A program made the position numbers and the translations under genes. Below, one piece after another: positions 9,372-15,725 of a stretch of DNA of 58,104 nucleotides. The notes below the pieces were generated by a model that worked only from the letters and a program-made list of their open reading frames with translations, made no database searches and was not told where the DNA came from. Every line of letters begins with the position of its first letter. Within the stretch, counting starts at the first letter, position 1. Origin of the DNA: Acidobacteriota bacterium (lineage in GTDB: Bacteria; Acidobacteriota; Vicinamibacteria; Vicinamibacterales; UBA2999); NCBI GenBank assembly GCA_016789705.1, contig JAEUQR010000128.1, positions 1-58,104 on the forward strand, in the 5' to 3' direction.

Positions 9372-10274
9372 CTAGCGCGATGCCGCCGCCAGCGCGGCCG
9401 CATCGGCCTGCTCGTGCGCGTGATACGAGCTCCGCACGAGCGGGCCGGCTTCGACGTGCACGAAGCCGAGACCGAGTGCGATGCGCTTCAGTTCTGCGAA
9501 CTCATCCGGATGGTAATACCGCGTCATCGGCGCGTGATCGGCCGACGGCCGCAGGTACTGGCCCAGCGTGAGAATCGCCACGCCAACCTTCCGCAGGTCG
9601 CGGAAGACCTGCACCAGCTCATCGTGTTCCTCGCCCAGCCCGACCATGAGACCGGTCTTCGTGGGGATGTGCGGCGCAATCGCGGTGGCGCGTTCGAGCA
9701 GCTCGAGGCAGCGCGAGTACTTACCGCCGGAGCGCGCCATCCGGTACAGCCGCGGCACGGTCTCGGTGTTGTGGTTGAGGATGTCGGGGCCGGCGCCGAG
9801 CACGGTGCGCAGCGGCGCTTCCTCACCCTTGAAGTCGGGGATGAGCACCTCGACGCGGCACTCGGGCATGCGCGCCTTGATCTCGCGGATCGTGCCGGCG
9901 AAGATCGACGCGCCGCCGTCGGCCAGATCGTCGCGATCGACCGACGTCACGACCGCATACTTGAGCCGCATCGCCGTCGCCGCCTCGGCCACGCGCACGG
10001 GTTCGTCGAGGTCGAGCGTGGGCGGCCGTCCGTGCTTCACCGCGCAGTAGGCGCAGGCGCGCGTGCAGACGTCGCCCAGGATCATGAAGGTGGCCGTGCC
10101 GTGGTGCCAGCACTCGCCGATGTTGGGGCAGTGGGCGTCCTCGCAGACCGTGTTGAGCTTGAGGTCGCGCATGATGCCCTTGAGGCGGAGGTAGTTCTCC
10201 GACCCGGGCGCCCGGACCTTCAGCCAGTCGGGCTTCGGCTCGCGCGGTTTGATGAATGTCAGTGGCGCTTCCAC
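9372..10274 (-). CDS. lipA: Lipoyl synthase
   Basis: 300 residues, normal length. LipA is a radical-SAM enzyme that inserts two sulfurs into octanoyl groups on lipoyl domains of 2-oxoacid dehydrogenases and GcvH. Both [4Fe-4S] signatures are intact: the auxiliary cluster C44-x4-C49-x5-C55 (CEDAHCPNIGEC) and the radical-SAM CxxxCxxC at ~70-77 (CTRACAYC). The C-terminal RSSY motif with the serine that ligates the auxiliary cluster is present. The start is a GTG with TAAACT 6 nt upstream, consistent with a leaderless message. No lipB is next to it, so octanoyl transfer must be encoded elsewhere. Identification is secure. Confidence 0.97.
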   Translation of the reverse strand: MEAPLTFIKPREPKPDWLKVRAPGSENYLRLKGIMRDLKLNTVCEDAHCPNIGECWHHGTATFMILGDVCTRACAYCAVKHGRPPTLDLDEPVRVAEAATAMRLKYAVVTSVDRDDLADGGASIFAGTIREIKARMPECRVEVLIPDFKGEEAPLRTVLGAGPDILNHNTETVPRLYRMARSGGKYSRCLELLERATAIAPHIPTKTGLMVGLGEEHDELVQVFRDLRKVGVAILTLGQYLRPSADHAPMTRYYHPDEFAELKRIALGLGFVHVEAGPLVRSSYHAHEQADAAALAAASR

Positions 10275-10280
10275 CCCTTC

Positions 10281-10286
10281 AGTTTA
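10281..10286 (-). promoter_or_regulatory. Candidate -10 (TAAACT) of lipA, leaderless spacing
   Basis: On the minus strand TAAACT is followed by six bases and then the GTG start codon of lipA. A start site 6-7 nt after a -10 would coincide with the first codon. Confidence 0.4.
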
Positions 10287-10326
10287 CCGTAGCGGACCGC
10301 GCGTGGCTGCGGCCGGGCTGGAATGG

Positions 10327-10332
10327 CATACT
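10327..10332 (+). promoter_or_regulatory. Candidate -10 (CATACT) of the UPF0173 hydrolase, leaderless spacing
   Basis: CATACT, preceded by TGG, is separated from the ATG at 10339 by exactly six bases. No Shine-Dalgarno sequence fits in the gap, which supports a leaderless transcript and this start codon rather than the in-frame ATG at 10249. Confidence 0.4.
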
Positions 10333-10338
10333 CCTGCC

Positions 10339-11034
10339 ATGACCGATGGACGCCTGGCAATCACGTGGCTGGGGCACAGCGCCTTTTCGCTGAAGACCCC
10401 CGGGGGGCTGACCGTGCTCTTCGACCCCTGGTACACCGGCAACCCCAGTTTTCCGGCCGGAAAGACTCCGACGGCGGCCGATCTCGTCCTTCTTTCTCAC
10501 GGCCACAGCGACCACACGGGGGACGCTGCCGCCGTCGCGAAGGCCACCGGCGCCACCGTGGTGGGCATCTACGAGATCACGTCGTGGCTCGGCGCGAAGG
10601 GCGTCACCCGTCTCGAGCCGATGAACAAGGGCGGCACGATCGAGCTGCGCGGCCTGCGCATCACGATGACCGACGCGCGGCACAGCAGCAGCTTCGACGA
10701 CCTGACCTACCTCGGCGAGCCGGCAGGCTTCGTCGTGCGTCTCGAGAACGGCCAGACGATCTACTTCGCCGGCGATACCGCGCTCTTCGGCGACATGAAG
10801 ATGGTCGGCGAGCTCTATCGTCCCGACATCGCCTTCCTGCCGATTGGCGACCGGTTCACGATGGGGCCCGATACCGCGGCCATCGCGGCGCGCTGGCTGG
10901 GCGTGCGGCAGGTGGTGCCGATGCACTGGGGCACGTTTCCGCTGCTCACCGGCACGCCGCAGGCGCTCGAGCATCATCTCGACGGTTCGGGTATCCAGGT
11001 GCTCGCGCTCAAGCCGGGCGAGACGGCGGACTAG
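10339..11034 (+). CDS. UPF0173-family metal-dependent hydrolase (metallo-beta-lactamase fold)
   Basis: 231 residues, typical of the family. The N-terminus (ITWLGHSAFSL) and the metal-binding HxHxDH motif (SHGHSDHTGD) are clear. Later ligands are present in the ARHSSS region, FAGDTALFGDM, and PMHWGTFPLL near the end. These proteins bind two metal ions and resemble YtkL and UlaG-like hydrolases; the substrate is unknown. I chose ATG 10339 over the longer frame at 10249 because family homology begins there and a CATACT box lies just upstream. It is divergent from lipA and its end lies 3 bp from the convergent TetR gene. Confidence 0.92.
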   Translation: MTDGRLAITWLGHSAFSLKTPGGLTVLFDPWYTGNPSFPAGKTPTAADLVLLSHGHSDHTGDAAAVAKATGATVVGIYEITSWLGAKGVTRLEPMNKGGTIELRGLRITMTDARHSSSFDDLTYLGEPAGFVVRLENGQTIYFAGDTALFGDMKMVGELYRPDIAFLPIGDRFTMGPDTAAIAARWLGVRQVVPMHWGTFPLLTGTPQALEHHLDGSGIQVLALKPGETAD

Positions 11035-11037
11035 CGC

Positions 11038-11667
11038 TCAGCGCGCCGGTGGCGGCAGCGGCGGCGCGGGCTCGCCGGGCATGCGCGTGAGGCCGCCCAC
11101 GAGATAGTCGGCGAAGGCCTGGCCGATGGCCTCCGAGGTCAGCGGTCCGGCCGGGTCGTACCACTTCGTGATCCAGTTCACCGCGCCCATCACGGCGAAG
11201 GCGACCATCTTCGGATTGCCCGGCGCGAAGGTGCCGGCGTCCATGCCCTGCTGGATGATCTCGCGCAGGCCGCGATCGAACGCGTCGCGGCGGGCGATGA
11301 TCTTGCGCAGCAGCGGCGGCGACAGCGCCTGCAGATCGATCGTGAGGGCCGTGGCCTGCAACTCGTCGAGCAGCAGATGCACGAAGGCCAGGATCAGCCG
11401 GCGCAGTTTCTGGTCGGGCGTCGAGGCGTCGGCGCGGACGTCGTCCAGCAGCGCCAGCAGCACGTCGAGCGAGTATTCGTGGCAGGCGTAGAGGATCTCT
11501 TCCTTGTTGCGGAAGTAGTAGTAGAGATTCCCCTTCGTCATCTCGAGCGCGCTGGCGATTTCGTCCACGCTCGCGCCGTGATAGCCGCGGCGGCGGAAGG
11601 CCGCGGCCGCGCTCTTCAGGATCTCGATACGGCGGTCGGCGCTGGCGAGGGTCGGAGCGGGGGCCAT
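11038..11667 (-). CDS. TetR/AcrR-family transcriptional regulator
   Basis: 209 residues. The N-terminal helix-turn-helix region at ~12-60 has the standard TetR pattern (ILKSAAAAFRRRGYHGASVDEIA ... GNLYYYFRNKEEIL). The all-helical C-terminal ligand domain contains long hydrophobic helices (LILAFVHLLLDELQATAL) as in regulators of fatty-acid or acyl-CoA metabolism, but the ligand cannot be read from sequence. A perfect 14+14-bp palindrome lies 41-70 bp upstream of its ATG and contains TTGAACG/CGTTCAA half-sites typical of TetR operators, so autoregulation is likely. It is the only gene of its transcript. Confidence 0.9.
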   Translation of the reverse strand: MAPAPTLASADRRIEILKSAAAAFRRRGYHGASVDEIASALEMTKGNLYYYFRNKEEILYACHEYSLDVLLALLDDVRADASTPDQKLRRLILAFVHLLLDELQATALTIDLQALSPPLLRKIIARRDAFDRGLREIIQQGMDAGTFAPGNPKMVAFAVMGAVNWITKWYDPAGPLTSEAIGQAFADYLVGGLTRMPGEPAPPLPPPAR

Positions 11668-11707
11668 GGGCGAAGGGCCGGCTGGGCGCCGGACGTCGCC
11701 ACTCTAG

Positions 11708-11737
11708 CACAGCGTTGAACGAGCGTTCAACGCTGTG
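11708..11737. promoter_or_regulatory. Perfect 30-bp palindrome, probable TetR operator
   Basis: Arms CACAGCGTTGAACG and CGTTCAACGCTGTG are exactly complementary around an AG spacer. The site lies between the TetR start and the stop of the preceding cupredoxin lipoprotein gene. No T-run follows on either strand, which argues against a terminator. A dimeric repressor operator that autoregulates the TetR gene is the simplest reading. Confidence 0.65.
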
Positions 11738-11753
11738 TCGGTGGCCCGCCGCG

Positions 11754-12194
11754 CTACGGCGCCACGATCGTGATGCGGCCCTGGAGGCCGGTCACCGTCG
11801 GCAGGTTGTGATCGTGGAAGCCGCAGACGCGCACGGTGTTGAGGTTGCCGCTCGTCTTCGACTGTCCGGGCGAGAGGAACCCCACCTGCTCGAGCGGCGG
11901 GCAGTCTTCGTGGCTCGGATGCGGATCCGACGACATGTCGTGCGAGCGCGAGTCGTTGTTCACGAAGGTGACGCGTCCGCCCTGCGTGATGGTCACGGCG
12001 TTCGGCGTCGCCACGCCGTTCGAGCCGATCGTGATCGTGGCACTCGACGTCGCGCCGCCGGTGCCGCCCGTGCCACCACCAGAGGTGCCGCCGCCTGACG
12101 TGCCGCCAGACGGCCCCGAGGGCGTACCGCCACCACCACAGGCGGCAGTGGCGGCCGCGAGAATCAGAACGCCGAGCGTGCGGGGCAGTGACAT
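11754..12194 (-). CDS. Cupredoxin-like lipoprotein
   Basis: 146 residues. A signal peptide ends in a lipobox (TAACGGGG), followed by a Gly/Ser/Thr-rich linker (~22-48) and one cupredoxin domain of about 95 residues (ATITIGSNGVATPNAVTI). Candidate copper ligands are a His in SRSHDMSSDPHPSH and the Cys and His of VCGFHDH, as in type-1 copper sites; an axial Met is not evident. It probably sits on the periplasmic face of a membrane as a small electron carrier or copper binder. It follows the DUF5777 operon, but a hairpin and a 130-bp gap separate them, so it may have its own promoter. GAGGAG precedes the ATG. Confidence 0.8.
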   Translation of the reverse strand: MSLPRTLGVLILAAATAACGGGGTPSGPSGGTSGGGTSGGGTGGTGGATSSATITIGSNGVATPNAVTITQGGRVTFVNNDSRSHDMSSDPHPSHEDCPPLEQVGFLSPGQSKTSGNLNTVRVCGFHDHNLPTVTGLQGRITIVAP

Positions 12195-12268
12195 AGGGCG
12201 AACTCCTCAACCACTTCGGACCGGCGGTCGCGCAACAAGGTTACCTCGGCTGCGTGCCGACAATGACA

Positions 12269-12303
12269 CACGGGCCGTCACGCCTGGCGGCGGACGGCCC
12301 GTG
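12269..12303 (-). terminator. Hairpin downstream of the DUF5777 operon
   Basis: Perfect 11-bp arms (CACGGGCCGTC and GACGGCCCGTG) enclose a 13-nt loop just after the DUF5777 stop codon. Only a weak T-containing stretch follows on the minus strand, so termination may be partial. The rest of the 130-bp gap holds no gene. Confidence 0.5.
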
Positions 12304-12324
12304 GAGTCGAACGGACGCGCTGAA

Positions 12325-13221
12325 TCAGAAGAACTTGCGTGAGATGTTGAAGCCCAGATACCAGTCGTCGTTGCCGCCGCGGGCGATCTGGCCGAACGTC
12401 GTGCCGAAGCCGTTGCCGACGTTGATCTGGAAGCTGTGGCCGCCGGCGCGCATCTCGATGCCGGCGCCGACCTGCGTCTTGCCTGGATCGAAGCCGTTCA
12501 CGCGCGGGGTGAGTTCGAACACCCCGTAGAGGCTGTTCGTGAAGCGGAGCCGTGCGCCGAGACCGACGAGCAGCGAGCTGTTGTCATCGACCAGTTCCTC
12601 CGGCAGCGGATTGGTGTTGTTCACCCAGAAGGGCTCGACGTAGACGGCCGCGCGGTCTGACACCTCGCGCGACAGCAGCACACCGAGCGCCGGTGAATAG
12701 CTGTCCTGGAGGTTGTTCGTGCCCTCGGCGCTGCCGAAGACGCTGATACCGATGGGGAAGTCCTCGGTCTGCCCCTTGATTTCGCGCTGGAGCATGAACT
12801 GGATGGTGCGGTTGTTCGTGCGGTGGAACACCACCTGCGTGGCCTTCAGGATGCCGAAGCGGTACTCGAAGCCGATGACCGCGCCGTTGTCGGTGCCGAG
12901 GCCATCGGCCAGCAGGTCGGTCAGGCTGCCCTCGCCGAGCGGGCGTCCGAAGCGGTGTGTGATGCGGAACGCTCCCTTGCGCGCCGGCAGGCGCAGCGTC
13001 GTGGGGAGGTTCACGATCGTGAAATCGGGCTGGGCGCGGTTGACGTCCATGTCCGGATCGTCGTCCTGCGCCTCGGCCGCGGTGGTGGTCTCGTCGGCGG
13101 GCGTCGCCGTAGCGGCCGGCGCCTTCGGGGCGGCGGGCGGATCGCTGGCCAGGGCCGGGGTGACGCCCACGGCGAGCGCCATGGTCAGTGCGAGCGGAAG
13201 TCGTGTGATGGCTGCCTTCAC
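12325..13221 (-). CDS. DUF5777-family beta-barrel protein
   Basis: 298 residues starting at GTG with AGGAG 7 nt upstream. A signal peptide (~1-26) is followed by an Ala/Pro-rich linker and a strand-rich domain with alternating aromatic residues (FRITHRFGRPLG, AVIGFEYRFGI, AAVYVEPFWVNNTNPL). It ends in Phe (NISRKFF), as outer-membrane barrels do. The pattern matches DUF5777, a family repeatedly found beside c-type cytochromes and cupredoxins; its function is unknown. It is the third gene of the operon that begins with the CuA-type cupredoxin and follows the cytochrome by 31 bp. I infer an outer-membrane partner for the copper/heme proteins. Confidence 0.8.
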   Translation of the reverse strand: MKAAITRLPLALTMALAVGVTPALASDPPAAPKAPAATATPADETTTAAEAQDDDPDMDVNRAQPDFTIVNLPTTLRLPARKGAFRITHRFGRPLGEGSLTDLLADGLGTDNGAVIGFEYRFGILKATQVVFHRTNNRTIQFMLQREIKGQTEDFPIGISVFGSAEGTNNLQDSYSPALGVLLSREVSDRAAVYVEPFWVNNTNPLPEELVDDNSSLLVGLGARLRFTNSLYGVFELTPRVNGFDPGKTQVGAGIEMRAGGHSFQINVGNGFGTTFGQIARGGNDDWYLGFNISRKFF

Positions 13222-13252
13222 GTTGTGCTCCTGTTGTGGACGGGCCGCAGCC

Positions 13253-13702
13253 CTAGTCGTTCTTGGCGCCGGACTGAATCCAGCGACGGACCACGAGCAT
13301 CTGCCCGTCGGTCAGATAGGGACCACCGAGCGGCATGCGGACGCCGACGATGTCGGTGCGGCCCTCGAGCTTCTGCACCAGGTAGCTGCCGTCGGCGTCG
13401 CCGGGCACCACGAACGTCGCCCCGGCCTTGCGGGCGCTCGGGCGGCCGACGAGGGCGGCATACGCCGTCGCGGCATCCTTGAGATTCAGGCCCGCGGCCG
13501 GCGTACGGCCGACGTCGGTGTGGCAGCCGCTGCAGGCGCGCCGGCCGCTCGAATCCGCATTCGTGAAGATCTGGGCCGTGATGCTGCTCATCGTCGGCTG
13601 CAGATCCGGCGTCGGACCGGTGAGATCCGACAACTTTTCGTCGCAACCGACGCTGAACAGCACCAGGGGCACGGCGCACACGAACAACCGCAGATGTCGC
13701 AT
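13253..13702 (-). CDS. Small c-type cytochrome, probable lipoprotein
   Basis: 149 residues. The signal peptide ends in a lipobox-like VGC near residue 19. One heme motif CSGCH lies at ~58-62, and a probable axial Met occurs in the late VRMPLGG motif, the arrangement of single-heme cytochrome c domains. The C-terminus (LTDGQMLVVRRWIQSGA) is the typical final helix of such domains. It lies between a CuA-like cupredoxin and a DUF5777 barrel with gaps of about 30 bp, so it probably shuttles electrons within this set. No TonB or oxidase domain is fused to it. Confidence 0.87.
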   Translation of the reverse strand: MRHLRLFVCAVPLVLFSVGCDEKLSDLTGPTPDLQPTMSSITAQIFTNADSSGRRACSGCHTDVGRTPAAGLNLKDAATAYAALVGRPSARKAGATFVVPGDADGSYLVQKLEGRTDIVGVRMPLGGPYLTDGQMLVVRRWIQSGAKND

Positions 13703-13731
13703 GGGGACTCTGACCTCGAGGATGAAGGACG

Positions 13732-14211
13732 TTACTTGGAGGCGACGACGAGCGAGCCGCGCATATCCGCGTGCCCGTCACCGCAAGCTTCTGAACAGAC
13801 GATGGGGAAGGTCCCGGCCTCGCTGGCCGTGAAATCGATGGTCACCGGCTTACCGCCGCGCGGCACGAGCGTGTTGACCTTGAACTTGCGGATGCCGACA
13901 CCATGCACGCCGTCGGCGGAGGTGACGACGAGGCGCACCTGGTCGCCGACCGACACTTCGATGGTGGCCGGTTCGAACGTGAAGCGTTTCGCCACGACGG
14001 CGAAGGTCTTCACGTCGGACGACTGGGCCGCCGCCGCGGATGCGGCGACGGCAGCAGGCGCGTATGCCGTGGCGGGGTCCTTCCCCACGCCGGCGTGCGC
14101 CGGCGTTTCAGGGAGGAGCGCCATCCCCGCCACGGCAACAGTGGCGAACACCACGAGGGTTCGCAGAAAAGAGTGAGCGCCGTGTCCGGCTGATAGCCCG
14201 AGATGCGCCAT
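13732..14211 (-). CDS. Exported cupredoxin with CuA-type motif (COX2-like)
   Basis: 159 residues from the ATG at 14211; the frame extends to 14229, but the promoter described below would lie over that longer start. A signal segment (LRTLVVFATVAVAG) precedes a cupredoxin domain. The C-terminal CSEACGDGHADM gives CxxxCxxxHxxM, the ligand set of binuclear CuA sites in cytochrome oxidase subunit II and nitrous-oxide reductase, and an upstream His (GVHGVGI) could complete it. It lacks the transmembrane hairpin of true subunit II, so it is a soluble or anchored relative. First gene of the operon with a cytochrome and a DUF5777 barrel. It probably accepts or donates single electrons in the periplasm. 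Confidence 0.85.
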   Translation of the reverse strand: MAHLGLSAGHGAHSFLRTLVVFATVAVAGMALLPETPAHAGVGKDPATAYAPAAVAASAAAAQSSDVKTFAVVAKRFTFEPATIEVSVGDQVRLVVTSADGVHGVGIRKFKVNTLVPRGGKPVTIDFTASEAGTFPIVCSEACGDGHADMRGSLVVASK

Positions 14212-14224
14212 GCCCTCACAGGTT

Positions 14225-14240
14225 TGCAAAGGCGGTGCCG
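14225..14240 (-). promoter_or_regulatory. Sigma-54-like -24/-12 promoter of the CuA cupredoxin operon
   Basis: Minus strand reads CGGCACCGCCTTTGCA. Against TGGCACG-N4-TTGCW it differs only at the first and seventh positions, and the GG and GC dinucleotides have the required 10-bp spacing. The predicted start near 14214 lies only 3-4 nt before ATG 14211, which implies an almost leaderless message. A gene for a sigma-54-type activator lies immediately upstream. Confidence 0.6.
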
Positions 14241-14311
14241 CCGCGGTCGAGCCGGCGAGGCACGGATTCGGGCGACTTTTCGCGGCGTCGGCAGAGGCGC
14301 GGCGTCCGGCG

Positions 14312-14347
14312 ACTTACGGGAGCCGTAAGTCCTTACCGGCCGCGTAA
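14312..14347. promoter_or_regulatory. Two TTAC-N7-GTAA sites, candidate activator binding sites
   Basis: Site 1 (14312-14330) is a perfect palindrome, ACTTACGG and CCGTAAGT around GAG. Site 2 (14333-14347) keeps TTAC-N7-GTAA with an imperfect core. Their centres are 19 bp apart and about 94 and 113 bp upstream of the -12 element, the usual range for enhancer-binding-protein sites. They lie between the response-regulator stop codon and the promoter. Confidence 0.6.
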
Positions 14348-14354
14348 AGCCGGG

Positions 14355-15725
14355 CTAGTCGATGCGATACTTGGCGAGGTAGTGCGAGAGCGCGCGCTGG
14401 CTGAGCCCCATGAGCTCCGCCGCGTCCTTCTTCACGCCGCGCGACCGTTCGAGCGCGTGGCGGATCGTCTCGCGCTCCACCCATTCGACGTTCTGGTGCA
14501 GGCGCAGCGAGGGCAGGCCGGTCGTCGGCGCCGAGGCCGCGCCCATCACCCACACCGACTCCGGCGTGAGCGACGGGCCGGTCGTGAGGACCACCGCACG
14601 TTCGATGGTGTTCTCGAGCTCGCGGACGTTGCCGGGCCAGTGATACCGCTTCAGTTCGGCCATCGCCTCGGCATCCACGCCGGTGATGCGCTTGCCGAGG
14701 CGTTGTGAGAACTTCTGCACGAAGTGGTCGACGAGCGCCGGCAGGTCGTCGAGCCGCTGCCGCAGCGGCGGCAGCTCGATCGGAATGACGTGCAGCCGGT
14801 AGTAGAGATCTTCCTGGAAGCGGCCCTCGGCTGCCATTTGCCGAAGATCGCGATTGGTCGCGGCGATCACGCGGACGTCGACTTTTTCGGTGCGCTCGCT
14901 GCCGAGCGGCTCGAATTCCCGCTCCTGCAGCACCCGCAGCAGCTTGGCCTGCACGGCCGGCCCGAGTGTGGCGATTTCGTCGAGGAAGATGGTGCCGCCG
15001 TCAGCGAGCGCGAAGCGTCCCTTCTTGGCCGACACCGCGCCGGTGAACGCGCCGCGGACGTGGCCGAAGAGCTCCGATTCGATGAGGGTGTCGGGGATGG
15101 CGGCGCAGTTCACCTTGATGAGCGGCAGGTGTCGCTGCTGGCTGCGGTCGTGGATGGCCCGGGCCACGAGTTCCTTGCCGGTGCCGGTTTCGCCCGTGAG
15201 CAACACCGTGCTGCGCGACTGCGCGACGAGCTCGATGCGCTTCGAGATGTCGATCATGACGCGGCTGCGGCCGACGATCCCGTAGTGATCGAAGTCAGCG
15301 TCGCGTTCGCTGCGCAGATAGGTGAGCTCGGTGCGGGCCCGCTGGGCGGCCAGCACCCGCCGCGCCGTGAGCAGCAGCTCGTCCACCTCGAACGGCTTCT
15401 GCAGGTAGTCGTGGGCGCCGAGCTTCATGGCCTCGACGGCGTTTTCGACGCTGCCATGCGCCGTCATCATCACGATGGCCGGTCGCTCGCCGTCGGCCGT
15501 CGTCGCCACCAGTTCCTTCACGACGTCGATGCCGGACCGATCCGGCATGCGGTAGTCGATGATGAGCACGTCGAAGGCCTGTTCGGCCAGCAGCCGCTCA
15601 CCATCGAGCGCGCGTGACGCCGTGGTGACGTCGTGGCCCTCGTCGCGCAGGGCGCGGCCGAGGGTCTTCAGGATCTTCTCCTCGTCGTCGACGAGGAGCA
15701 CGCGGCCCCCGGGTGTCATCGTCAC
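14355..15725 (-). CDS. NtrC-type sigma-54-dependent response regulator
   Basis: 456 residues. An N-terminal receiver domain carries the acidic pair VDDEE and the phospho-acceptor Asp in IIDYRMPD (~57). The central AAA+ domain has Walker A (GETGTGKE), the intact sigma-54-contacting GAFTGA loop and Walker B (GGTIFLDEI). A Fis-type helix-turn-helix closes the protein (VKKDAAELMGLSQRALSHYLAKY). Its GTG start overlaps the kinase stop as GTGA; an ATG two codons later is an alternative. Because GAFTGA is present it should activate sigma-54 promoters, and a -24/-12 element with paired palindromes lies directly downstream. Confidence 0.95.
   Translation of the reverse strand: MTMTPGGRVLLVDDEEKILKTLGRALRDEGHDVTTASRALDGERLLAEQAFDVLIIDYRMPDRSGIDVVKELVATTADGERPAIVMMTAHGSVENAVEAMKLGAHDYLQKPFEVDELLLTARRVLAAQRARTELTYLRSERDADFDHYGIVGRSRVMIDISKRIELVAQSRSTVLLTGETGTGKELVARAIHDRSQQRHLPLIKVNCAAIPDTLIESELFGHVRGAFTGAVSAKKGRFALADGGTIFLDEIATLGPAVQAKLLRVLQEREFEPLGSERTEKVDVRVIAATNRDLRQMAAEGRFQEDLYYRLHVIPIELPPLRQRLDDLPALVDHFVQKFSQRLGKRITGVDAEAMAELKRYHWPGNVRELENTIERAVVLTTGPSLTPESVWVMGAASAPTTGLPSLRLHQNVEWVERETIRHALERSRGVKKDAAELMGLSQRALSHYLAKYRID

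Noticed and set aside
6790..9375. Plus-strand frame of 861 codons
   Set aside because: Antisense to the TPR/FG-GAP lipoprotein; no motif or start signal.
13732..14229. ATG/frame start at 14229 for the CuA cupredoxin
   Set aside because: It would lie on the -12 element of the proposed promoter; the start at 14211 is compatible.
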